A stretch of 64,000 bases of DNA, taken from contig JBAMJV010003268.1 of the NCBI GenBank assembly GCA_037951105.1, forward strand, positions 62,001 through 126,000, in the 5' to 3' direction. The notes under the pieces were generated by a model. That model was not told the origin of the DNA, made no database searches, and saw nothing but the letters and a program-made list of their open reading frames with translations. Origin of the DNA: Echinarachnius parma. Its lineage: Eukaryota > Echinodermata > Echinoidea > Clypeasteroida > Echinarachniidae. How positions within the stretch are numbered: position 1 is the stretch's first letter; every line of letters begins with the position of its first letter. Positions 11,118-21,700 of the stretch are shown piece after piece. The translations under genes and the position numbers were made by a program.

Positions 11118-11310
11118 GAATGGATGCAATTGCACAGCAGTGAACAAAATACACGGGGGCTTGGTCGCCCCCGAAATGCCAAAAAAAAAACCTGTAAATT
11201 TGCATATATGTATAGTTATACTAAGTAGTTCAATACAAAACAAATTATAGAGTGTGATTTTCATGCAGGCAAGCTTGAAAAGTAGCCCCCGAAATATGAA
11301 TTTTTTTCTC
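11118..11310. repeat. dispersed repeat, pair with 62045-62290
   Basis: ATACACGGGGGC, GCCCCCGAAATGCC and AGTAGCCCCCGAAA recur in the same order near 62060-62270. Function unknown. Confidence 0.6.
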
Positions 11311-11407
11311 TGTTGCACAGATAGACACGATATATGATTGAGTGACCCCCACATCGGCACCCTAAAACATTTCCGACAGTTTAAGACTTAACCAGAACGT
11401 CAATGAC

Positions 11408-12748
11408 GTAGCGCTCATCCGCCATCTCGCAACATCAAATATCGCAAATTTCATGTGGTACACTTTTCAACTGGTCAAAAAATAAAAATTTGATGCCCTG
11501 GAAGGGACATGGGAAAAAATTAAAAAATTAAAAAATAAATTTAAAAAATAAAAGTAAAAATAAAAATAAATAAAATAAAAAACAAAAACAAACAAAACAA
11601 ACAAACAAACAAACAAACAAAAAAATAAATAAATAAAATATAAAAAAATAAAAATAAAAATAGAAAAATAAATAAAAATTAAATTTAAAAAAATAAAAAA
11701 AATAAAAAAATAAAAAATTTACCATAATTAATGAATGGAGAAAAATTTCAAAATTCTGTGTAGCAGTTTAGTGTACCAAAGTTAGCTCTACCAGATAAAG
11801 CAAACCAAATCAAAATCGGTCGAGAAATGAAGGAGAAGCATTTTTTGTGATTTCGAATAATTTGCATAAATTACCATAGATAATGAATTTCATGAATCTG
11901 TATAGAAGTTTGAAATCCCCCTCTTAGCCCTATCTTATGAAACCTAGCCCTATTAGATACACCAAACAGAATGAAAATCGGTCGAGAAATGAAGGAGAAG
12001 AAGCATTTTTTGTGATTTCTGGAATAAATTTGCATAAATTACCATAATTAATTAATGGAGAAAAATTTCAAAATTCTGTGTAGAAGTTTAGTGTACCAAA
12101 GATAGCTCTACCAGATAAAGCAAACCAAATCAAAATCGGTCGAGAAATGAAGGAGAAGAAGCATTTTTTGTGATTTTTGGAATAAATTTGCATAAATTAC
12201 CATAATTAATTAATGGAGAAAAATTTCAAAATTCTGTGTAGAAGTTTAGTGTACCAAAGTTAGCTCTACCAGATAAAGCAAACCAAATCAAAATCGGTCG
12301 AGAAATGAAGGAGAAGAAGCATTTTTTGTGATTTTTGGAATAAATTTGCATAAATTACCATAATTAATTAATGGAGAAAAATTTCAAAATTCTGTGTAGA
12401 AGTTTAGTGTACCAAAGTTAGCTCTACCAGATAAAGCAAACCAAATCAAAATCGGTCAAGAAATGAAGGAGAAGCAGCATTTTTTGTGATTTCGAATAAA
12501 TTTGCATAAATTAGCATATATAATGAATTTCACGATTCTGTGTAGAAGTTTTAAATCCCCCTCCTAGCCCTATCTTATGAAACAATCAGAATCAAAATCG
12601 GTTGAAAAATAACGAAAAAGAAGCATTTTGAAAATTGTGGACGGACGGACGGACGGACGGACGGACGGAAGGACGGACGGACGGACGGACGCCGGACGCA
12701 ACGCCATGGCATAAGCTCATCGGGCCCTTCGGACCGGATGAGCTAAAA
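11408..12748. mobile_element. tandem-repeat element with ACGG microsatellite and terminal hairpin (Helentron/pearl-like)
   Basis: The layout is: a 5' CGCTCATCCG block (11412), an A-rich stretch (11515-11720), about six ~158-bp repeats (starts near 11721, 11873, 12041, 12199, 12357, 12513), an ACGG/GGAC microsatellite (12638-12690), then a hairpin with arms at 12714-12726 and 12732-12744 followed by CTAA. The terminal CTCATC is an inverted match to the 5' block. This resembles the tandem-repeat-bearing elements described in bivalves and the Helentron-derived DINE/HINE elements of insects. Assignment is by structure only. Confidence 0.6.
11721..12637 (+). repeat. minisatellite core, ~158-bp units
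   Basis: Unit starts at 12041, 12199 and 12357 are exactly 158 bp apart and nearly identical. Outer units are diverged (152-168 bp). Each unit includes AAATCGGTCGAGAAATGAAG. This gradient, similar inside and diverged outside, fits amplification from the middle. Confidence 0.85.
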
Positions 12749-12759
12749 ATTGTACAAAT

Positions 12760-13135
12760 TTCTTGAAATTGTACTCACACATTGAGAAAATAGTGAAGAT
12801 TCCGATGCGATGATCAGATTTGCGATGTATTAATTATATTTTGAGATAGCGCTTTCGAACGCGCGCGTGTTCTTTTGGCTTCACAAGTTCGAAGTGTTTT
12901 TTAATACCGGCACCCCCTCAACTCTCGTTGACAATGCACGCAACTCAAAATTTCTTGTGTGATGTTTGGCATCATTTCACAAATTTACTTGTAGCGGACG
13001 ATCTCCACATTTTTTCTCCTCAAAATTTTGACCAGTTTAGTTTTTAAGGGTAGCGCGCATCATCACATGCGCGATTTTTCACAACACGCGCAAAAGCAAA
13101 TATTACGCGGTGTGCCGATATTAAAAACAGTGCCG
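12760..13135. repeat. dispersed repeat, pair with 10700-11045
   Basis: See the pair. This copy has a CG-rich middle (GCGCTTTCGAACGCGCGCG) and ends near a TAGTAGTAGTA run. Confidence 0.5.
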
Positions 13136-13145
13136 ATGTGTAGTA

Positions 13146-13259
13146 GTAGTACACCCCCCGGGGGGGGGCACTCATGTATAATGTAAGACGGGTATGTGCC
13201 GCTTAAAAGAACCCCGTTTTTGCCGATTTCCGATCATGCAGAAAAAACCGGAAGATCGG

Positions 13260-13293
<34 letters not shown>

Positions 13294-13852
13294 GTTTTTT
13301 TTTTTCTTTGGAAAATGATCCCCCAAAAACATATTTTGGGAATATAAATGAATACCAAAGCAATATATATCCATATGAATAAGCCCAAGGTAATCTTGTA
13401 TGGGTATGCTTTCATTTAAAACTGATTACCTCTCCTTTTACAAAATTACTCGCGCCGATTCTGAGCTTAGTCCCATGTGATTCTGAAAGGTTACGCCAAA
13501 TTAATCACATGGGACTAAGCTCAGAATCGGCATGAGTAATTTTGTAAAAGAAGAGGTAATCAGTTTGAAATGAAAGCATACCCGTACAAGTTTACCTTGG
13601 GCTTATTAATATGGATGTATGTTGCTTTGGTATTCATTTATATTCCCAAAATGTGTTTTTTGGGGATCATTTTCCAAAACAAACAAAAAAATTTTTTTTT
13701 TTTTAGCCGATCATATCCGATCCGATCTGCGATCCGATTTCGATGATCAATAAAATTTTGCCCAAGGTCAGTTACAGCACTACCCCATTTCAGAGTTCCG
13801 TGCGGCACACCCCCGTCAAAAAATTATTCAAGTGCCCCCCACCGGGAGTACA
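13146..13852. mobile_element. palindromic element with G/C-run ends
   Basis: It begins GGGGGGGCACTCATGTATAA and ends with CAAGTGCCCCCC. Inner arms at about 13305-13482 and 13500-13678 are long inverted copies. A related copy with the same termini but a different middle is at 33848-34283. Long A and T runs at 13260 and 13690 form part of the symmetry. Confidence 0.7.
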
Positions 13853-14740
13853 CCTACCAATTACCATACATTCTTTTTTTTAGTCATGCATACATGTGCA
13901 TGCTGTGGCCGCAGGCGACCGCTTTAGGAAGAGAAAAACCAGAAGTAAAGGCGTTAGATCGGAATGAAGATAACTCAGTCTCGGACATCGAGACACGCAT
14001 ATGTGACTGTGAGGTGTTCTTAATAATCTTATCAAAATTATTTTCATTGATGTCATTGTCAAAGAATCTTCTTACAGTTATAAATATAACTATGTCTAAA
14101 GTAAGGCATCTTGAATCACGAGCAAACACATACAACACGCTGTAAGTGTAAATACCTGCATCAGGAACTTTAAAGACAGGCCTTACTAGACCTAATTTTA
14201 TTCCAAATTCATTTGTGACTAGACTTCACTTTCGCGCTTTCTCAAATTTACAAATTATAACAAATACAATTACATTTTTTACAAATTAATAAAAGTCAAA
14301 TTTAACACAAATTATTTTCCATTCACACTCTCTTCTCACTCATTCACAAATCACATCTGTAAATCTTGTTCTTTACTTCAAACTCAGAGCTCTTAGTCTT
14401 ACACCATTCATCAGTAAAAATGCAGCTTCAATAATAATTACCTAAATTTCTAGCTCAATTTCTATCCCAAATCTTGAACTGGATTGATCTTGAATAAACA
14501 GTGCAGTGCACAAGTACAGTCACATTTTCTGCACTGCAATTCACATGCACTGGGATTCTAGCTGTACGTACTCGCTATGCATTACACACACACATACCGT
14601 ACCTAAAGGGTCAATGCACTTTGAATCAATATGACTGACAGCTTTTTATCCAGTCGTTTGCACTTTTTAGAAGAAGAAAAATCCACAGAAAAGTATTTAA
14701 TTAGACAATACATTCAATGTGTGCATATTCGCATATATAC
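13853..14740. other. no gene recognised
   Basis: The frames at 13884-14145 on both strands are short and overlap each other without splice or motif support. The rest is AT-rich. Confidence 0.4.
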
Positions 14741-15000
14741 CAGGGGCGTAGCTAAATGGGGGGGGGGGGGGCCTTGGGGGACACGTACTCCCCACAAATT
14801 TCCATGCCTCGATTCCGCGAGGTGCATCCAATTAACATCGCAGCATGATTTTTAGAAATGAACAAATAATAACTAAAAATACCTGTATAAGACACATGAC
14901 CATTTAATTTTTAATTGTATAAATTATTAGGTGTAATAGTGGATTACAAATGTACCAAATGTCAGTTATCATGAATTGGGCTATCAAGGAATTTGACCAG
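14741..15000. repeat. G-run repeat (AGGGGCGTAGCTA type) and flank
   Basis: AGGGGCGTAGCTAAAT followed by a long G-run at 14759-14772 resembles GTGATGTAGCAAGGAT plus G-run near 41645-41690, so this is probably one end of a dispersed element. Confidence 0.45.
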
Positions 15001-15004
15001 TTAA

Positions 15005-15443
15005 AGGCATATGCGTGGGTTATAAAGGGTAGTCAGCAAATTCCAACTCGACTCCACCGTAATCTCTCGAGGTAAACTCACGTATGTGTTGGATCGATCG
15101 AAGAGAGGTGCTTCGAAATATCTGAACAAAGGCCTTCTTATGAAATTGCATGCAGCAAACAAATTTCTCACGCTGTCACCTAGGCATCAAACGGCGGCAC
15201 TTTGAAGTCGATTGCGGTTAAGCGTGTTACGTGATATTTTCGCTCGTAAACATCTCTGATGGATCTCCATTCGATTAGTACAAACATTCCGAACGCGACT
15301 ATTTTGATGCATTTTTTACTCGGGTATTCGGAAGTGGGACAGTTTGCGATCGCTACTTATAACTGAGCCAATGGAGATTACGTACCGTGCGTAAAATTGC
15401 ACAAGATGGATCCACGCGTCTAATAACCCACGCATATATGCCT
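15005..15443. mobile_element. TTAA-type MITE, family C
   Basis: Inverted ends AGGCATATGCGTGGGTTAT and ATAACCCACGCATATATGCCT are flanked by TTAA at 15001-15004 and 15444-15447. A shorter copy is at 47408-47607. No coding. Confidence 0.85.
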
Positions 15444-15447
15444 TTAA

Positions 15448-16800
15448 TTAGTACTCCTCAGCAGGCGCCTCAGTAGTACAAAAAATCAGCCAATGTTTCG
15501 AGGGTTCTTTCACAATTTTGTTTTCGAACCCATAACGAGGTGGATTTTTCTGTCTAGCTCCTCAGTGGCCATATGCCATCTAGGGAGACCATGGTAATCT
15601 CTGATACCAGCACATGTGATTATCATGACACTGTACATTCTTCATTGAACTAACTGTACGTTTCTAGTTCTACATTGTAATAAAAAATTTATTATTTTAC
15701 TCTGGCCTAGCTCTCCTTGATATGTTGAAATATTGCGGGGCTATTCAGCCTCAGGGCCGTTATAGGCCCTGTGCATGCATTGGTGCCTTGGAGCCTTGCA
15801 CCCCCCCCCCCCCCCCCCCCTTGTCATGGGATAGTGAGTGTGGGTAGTTGTGTAGAGGGCAACATCTGATCTGTGAGGCATTCTGATAAGCCTCCACAAA
15901 ATTAATGTGTTCTTTGGTACTTGGTAGTTTAATTCTCCTATGAATATTCCATAGGAGTTTTAACTGGAGGTGTTCATAGAAATATATATCAATACTATTT
16001 TTGTCATTCCCCCCCCCCCCCAATTTTTTTTTTTATTTTTATTTTTTTGCTCAATGGCGAATATGACATTTTCTGTCTAGCCTGTATTGGTCGCCACTAC
16101 TACAGAAAACACAGATTTTTGCTAAGGGAGGGGACCTAATGTTTATCTGTTAGCCCGGGCATTCAAACTTCAAAGGGACTGGCCTTTCAATGAGTGCATG
16201 ATTTCAAGTTCGGTGTTTGGCACTGGCGGATGTTATCGGTTTGATAAACACTAACACCAGCCAACACCAAACTTTAAATCACTCAGTGTTGTCATGCAGC
16301 CAGCCTCCGTCACGGTACTGCATAATTTATTTTTCGTATACATGTAATTGCCTGTAGTACATCATCATCATATTTTTTTATTAAAAGTCTGTGTGACTTT
16401 GAATACATACGGATATGTTTAATCTTTAAAAAACTAAAAAACAAAAACAAATATAACCCTAATATTTGATATATGGAGGCATGCTCATCCAGCCCCCCCC
16501 CCCCCCCCCCCTCTCCAAACAGTAGGGGCATGTTCCTCATGCCCCCCCCCCCCCCCCCCCCACTACACACACACACACAACAACAAAAAACACACCCACA
16601 CACAATTCTGGGGAGCTTGTACACAGCACATCCCCCATTATATTGATGCCCTTGGCTAAATTAAGAATTTTGTTTTATTCGCATTTCTAAATATTTTTGT
16701 TTTTACTTTGTCTGAAATATATTATGCTCCTTTTCTCAATGATCATCGTTTTTGTTTTGTATTCTTTGATCTGTTGGGCTGAATGTAAGACTAATAACCA
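15448..16800. other. intergenic sequence with several long C-runs
   Basis: Poly(C) runs occur near 15800-15820, 16009-16021, 16494-16512 and 16542-16561, with a CA-rich run at 16561-16600. Frames crossing them (glycine-rich on the minus strand) are artefacts of the runs. No gene is seen. Confidence 0.5.
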
Positions 16801-16912
16801 ATCTGGCGCGCCATACATGAAAACTGCGAAATCCGCGGGAGATTGACTGATTTTGTGAACAGTGATTCCTCACTTCCGTGACAGTTTCTGTGGGTTTTCT
16901 GAAGATTTAGTC
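16800..16912 (+). promoter_or_regulatory. possible 5' non-coding first exon/promoter of ATAD5
   Basis: A short CG-richer patch (GGCGCGCC, TCCGCGGGAG) ends in a plausible donor, TCG|GTACGT near 16911. An acceptor TTTTTAACAG near 18401 lies before the first coding exon. This would make 16.8-16.9 kb the transcription start region. It is inference only. Confidence 0.3.
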
Positions 16913-17215
16913 GGTACGTATTAACTTCAACTCATTCCTCTCTAAAGTATAGGTACTTATCTTAATTTTGATTATACCAAATGACAATATAACACGCTAT
17001 ATTTTCATTTTGTTTACAATTATAATATTTTAACGCGTAAATGCGGTGATGCTGTAGTTGATCGGGGGTAGCAGATATACTGGCCCGCTACAGCCGGCTG
17101 GTAGTCGTGTGAAGTTCCGGTGGAAGCTAGCCAGCCGCGACAATTCCCGCTGCAACTTGCACTGCAAGCTGCACTGTTTACATATATTTACGTCATTTGT
17201 GGAATATTGTGCCTA

Positions 17216-17346
17216 GATCGACAAATCTATCGCTTTCATGGCCTTTTGACATTATTATTGTTATTTTCACTGTCGGCATTCTAGCCGACAGTGAAAATAA
17301 CAATAATAATGTCAAAAAGGCCATGAAAGCGATAGATTTGTCGATC
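17216..17346. mobile_element. 131-bp near-perfect hairpin MITE, TA-flanked
   Basis: GATCGACAAATCTATCGC is repeated in inverted form at the other end. The arms, about 60 bp each, are almost identical around TGTCGGCATTCTAGCCGACA, with one extra A in one arm. TA flanks at 17214-17215 and 17347-17348. A diverged relative is at 55852-55948. Confidence 0.85.
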
Positions 17347-17349
17347 TAT

Positions 17350-18480
17350 ATTGTGCCCTGACGAAGATTCTGCTAGGATCGAAAGCTAGGCTGTATACGA
17401 CTCTCATTTTACCACATTGGCGATTTTTTAGTAGACAAGCAGTTTTCAGCAGTATTTTCCATATATATATATTTACACTAATTACACTTACACTTTACAG
17501 TTGCAGTTGCATTGACATGATCATGACTGTGAATGTGATTGTACTTACGACTTTCATTTTCATCTCAGGTTAGGTCGAATTTGAGTGATGGACAGGCAGC
17601 ATATATTACTCTATATCAGGAACTCCATCCAAAATGGCCTGGTTAATTTTTTTAAAATAAGGACTACAGACATTTTGTTAGTAATGTTAGCATATTCATT
17701 TTGAATGAATGTAGCCAAAGTCAAAGAACGTTTTCTTTAGACTTAAGTTTAGCTAGAATGAATGCCAGAACCTACTAGAGTAGAACTGAATAACAACAAC
17801 TCGGACAGTCTCAGTCTCTCAGACGTCTCAGACTCAGTCTCAGAGTCCGAGACTCTGGTCCATCTGTTTATTTGTAAATGCCAGATGATGATGATGGTGA
17901 TGATTTCAATCTGAATATTGAAAGTGTTAAGTGGGCCTGCAAAGTGCAAACCTAATATTAATAAATTGCCTTACTACCGGTTACCCTTTGTATTTAAAAT
18001 TGTATTTGTATGAAAATACAACGACCATATTCATAATATATGCATGTTTTCACTGTGACTTGCTGATTGTGATTTCAGGGGAATGCCCATGCAATTAAAT
18101 GACGTCCTTGTCCTTGGCCTTGCAGACTGAAGATGCATTCTTCTGTTTCACCTGCAATGCAGTGTCAATGACATCACACAATTTTAGTTTAAATCTTTTT
18201 GTTCATTTTTTTTTGCAGACGTGAGTCACGTGACACTGATGCTGACTGCATTCTGAATTTGTTCTATGATTTATTTTTTTTCAGGGGGGGGGGGGGGGTG
18301 TGGGGGGAGGGGCCATTTCCATTGCTTCAGATTTTAGAGTTATTGTTCAAGTGCATTTTTTTTCAAAAATGAACATTTTATCCCTGCACTTTTTTTAACA
18401 GGCTAGATTTAAAGTTCCATCCCACGATTGAGTGATCGACATGTGCAGGAATCCTATATCTCTCTGTATGAAATTGATTT
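17350..18480. other. intergenic or 5' intronic sequence
   Basis: No coding exon recognised. A G-rich run lies at 18285-18310. If the proposed 5' non-coding exon is right, this is ATAD5 intron sequence. Confidence 0.35.
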
Positions 18481-18489
18481 GACAGTTTC

Positions 18490-18537
18490 ATGATCGGAAC
18501 GATGGAAAAGGTGGAAGATGAGTCACAGGGTATGGAG
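18490..18537 (+). CDS. ATAD5: ATAD5 exon 1 (start)
   Basis: Two in-frame ATGs, at 18490 and 18502, precede GAG|GTAAGA in phase 0, which matches the phase-0 acceptor of exon 2. I cannot choose between the starts. The exon is short, so the assignment rests on phase and splice sites. Confidence 0.55.
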
Positions 18538-18669
18538 GTAAGATTGAACTATATAATAAAGCCATTTGTAATCTGTATTTTGAGAAGGAATTGTGAATTC
18601 ATAAAAGAAATCAAATACCGTAAAACTCCGTGTATAAGGCGCACTCGTGTATAAGGCGCACCCCCAACT

Positions 18670-18746
<77 letters not shown>

Positions 18747-21700
18747 GGACACCCTGTAGTCATGTTGGAACACTTACATCGCTGGTCTAGGGCATATCAA
18801 GGGCTTAATGTCAATTGTAGCTTTCATCATCATATACTTTTTTCACATACAAAATAGTGGTTAGCACAAAAATTGCACATATTGAGCAATAACTGGTGCT
18901 CATGAATATTCATATTCATATATTCATGAATATTCATAAGCACTTATAGTCATTAAATATAGTGCAATTTTCTAACTTAAATAACTTTAACTATTTAACT
19001 ATTTTCAATTGTGAGAAAAATGTATAACCACTGGTTAGATAATTGCATATATAATGAGTACTGCTGCTCACGAATGTATGAATATTCATTAACAGCAGTA
19101 ATTTGCTCAATAAACTTGCAATTTTTACATCTGTAACCAACATTTTTATTGTGAGAAAAAAGGTATATCTTGCTGAATGCTACAACAGATAGCAAGCTCT
19201 TGTCATGCACTAGACCAGTGTTATATGCATTGAACATGACTACAGGGTGTCCCCAAAAAAAAATTCAAAAAAAAAAAAAAAGATTTTTTTTTTTTGGCTG
19301 TACCTGTGTATAAGGCGCACCCCCGACTTTGAAATTTTTTCCGACGGAAAAAAGTGCGCCTTATACACGGAGTTTTACGGTATACAGCTCAGAGTAGACA
19401 AGAATGTCCATTTCCATGTTGTATAATGTCCTGCTCAAATAATTTTGCTAACCAAAGCAAAGCAATTTACAAAAATTACAAGACCATGATAATCTATTAT
19501 AATAATACGGTAAGCTTCAACCCCTCGAATCATGTCCCACTCGAGATATCCTCGCCCCGAGGATTCGGCGACTCCCCGACCGTCGCGATCAAAGGATAAT
19601 ACGTTTTGCGGAGGACAATAAGGCATTATCGAGTCGCTCCCGCCCCGTGGTCGTCATCCAGATCGAAGAAAAGGGAAATTCAGCAATGTCAATTGCCCGT
19701 TTAAGACGCCGAGCATTGACTAACGATTTTCCGCCGCAACTTTGTTCGACGAACATAAAACGGAGTCGATAAATCGAGTATTATATTGTGAAGTCGCCCT
19801 AGATATAACACGTTGCAAAAAAAATCAGGTTTTGATAAATATCAATATTGCGCGGATGGTATGGTAATGATCGCTATTGCCGATTGGCATCGTGCTAGCA
19901 CGGGCATGAATGACAATTATGACGACAACTTCAATTTGGCTGCACTCATACCACGCATGCAGTATACTCCGTGCCCGTACAACCGTGTATATGTTACGGA
20001 ATCATCTTAATCACCCCCACCGTATCGCTTCTAAACCGCCTTCGGCTAACAGGCCCGTGTTTATTTGCATAGTCTGTTGACCAGAGAATCGAATTAATTC
20101 CTACCCCCGACCGTGGTATAAGTGCAATATCGCCATCCCGCGGCAATGCGTTAATTTGCAGTGGCCAACTACCATGATATAAAAATATCAATGCGAACTA
20201 CCCATTGTATAGTTCAATGGAAATACCAGGGGTGGGGGGGGGGGGGGGGGCGGAGGGGAGGGTCGGGGAAAGCATCCGCTCCTGATCGCTGAAGCATACT
20301 CCGTCCAAGGGAATATATCCCCAGGTTTCAAAAGAATATGAAAAACGAATAACATTTCATGAAGTGCATATTAAATGACATATGTATTTCGTCATTAGTC
20401 TTTTAATACACCCACTATTATCGAATTGCGTCATGATAGTTGTAAACAGAATGTACGGAGGATGGGGTTACATGTTTACCGACAATCGTTCGGATTGGGA
20501 GGAAATTCTTTACTTGCCTTTTTACAACACGTACAAGGAAAGAGTTAAATATCTCGCAATCCGCACAGGATTGATAATACGACATACGAGTATAAAGAGT
20601 GTCATTTTATTAAATGCATGAAAAGCCAGCTATACTCATTCCCTCCAGCGCAATTATATATCTCCGGGTTTCACAAGAATATGATAAACGCATGACAGGG
20701 GATAATACTGTTAAAATCGGAAATCAAACCTATAGGACAACATCCTGCAGATTTGGAAAAGGGGGAAAGGTGATCACTGTACCCCTACTAACTTCGTATT
20801 ATTATTATAGTTAACATTCAAAAAGAGTGTACCGGGGATATCCAATGGGTCGGGTTTATAGTGTTCACTGAAATGATGTATCGCAATAACATGTGCAAAA
20901 GAGCGGGGTAGAGGAGGGATAGAACACCCGTGTCTCTTTCGTATTTTAACTATGTGGATAGGGAAGTTTGGAAATTTTGTTAGAGGTCGGTGTGTTCTTA
21001 AAATCGTGATGGCTCTTTCTGACTAAAAAACCCGCGGATTTCCGCGGGTGCCGCTAGTTATTTATGAATTGGTTTATAATTTATGATTGATTTCACAGGA
21101 AATGAACACATTTTTGAAGAAGAAAAATGTATCTAGTATCTGGCAATGAAACAGAATCCATACTTACTGCCAGGGTGAAAAATTAATTTGGATTAATCCA
21201 TTGACATCAAATCAACTGATTGGTGTCACCCAGCCCCGCCATTTCTTAATATTTGCTTGATATGTTCATTCAAGTTTATTCTAGCACTCTTTTGGTCTAT
21301 CAGTATCATGTTATCACCTTAATGATATGCTAAAAAAAAATTTTACCTATATAGTATTTTAAGCCAAATGTCTGTTTCTTCTTTATTTCCTATCTTCTGT
21401 CCCATTTCTTCACAGGAAGCGACTCCACCTTCTAAACCAACAAAGCAGATGGCTCAAGTACCCAGCAACACTCCGTCCATTACCAGTTTCTTCAAACCTT
21501 CTGCCAAACCCAGCCCCCAGAACAACGATGTCAAACCTTCGGACTTGAGAAACTACTTCCAAGTATCCTCCAAGAATGATCCATCAAAAAGCAGTCCCAA
21601 AACAGGATCTGAACTTGAGAAGAAGGAGCAGAAGACACCCAAAGCAGGGGAGACTCGTCAAAAGAAGTCGAAAGGGGGCGAGAAATTGGGAGATAAGGGT

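Noticed and set aside
11528-11725. Minus-strand frame of Phe, Leu and Tyr
   Set aside because: Product of an A-rich low-complexity stretch.
11721-12637. CRISPR-like regular repeats
   Set aside because: Units of ~158 bp are tandem without spacers in a eukaryotic genome; it is a minisatellite in a mobile element.
13172-13415. Frames with poly-Phe or poly-Lys
   Set aside because: They cross a long A-run in a palindromic element.
16310-16624. Glycine-rich minus-strand frame
   Set aside because: Created by C-runs of uncertain length.
19813-20814. Short frames inside the Helitron as genes
   Set aside because: No recognisable domain, no splice logic and no agreement between neighbouring frames; they may be captured fragments but I cannot support a gene.
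21025-21057. Rho-independent terminator-like hairpin (on the minus strand a GC stem followed by a T-run)
   Set aside because: It fits the Helitron 3' end better (hairpin, TGCCG, CTAG, then T), and nothing else around it is bacterial.
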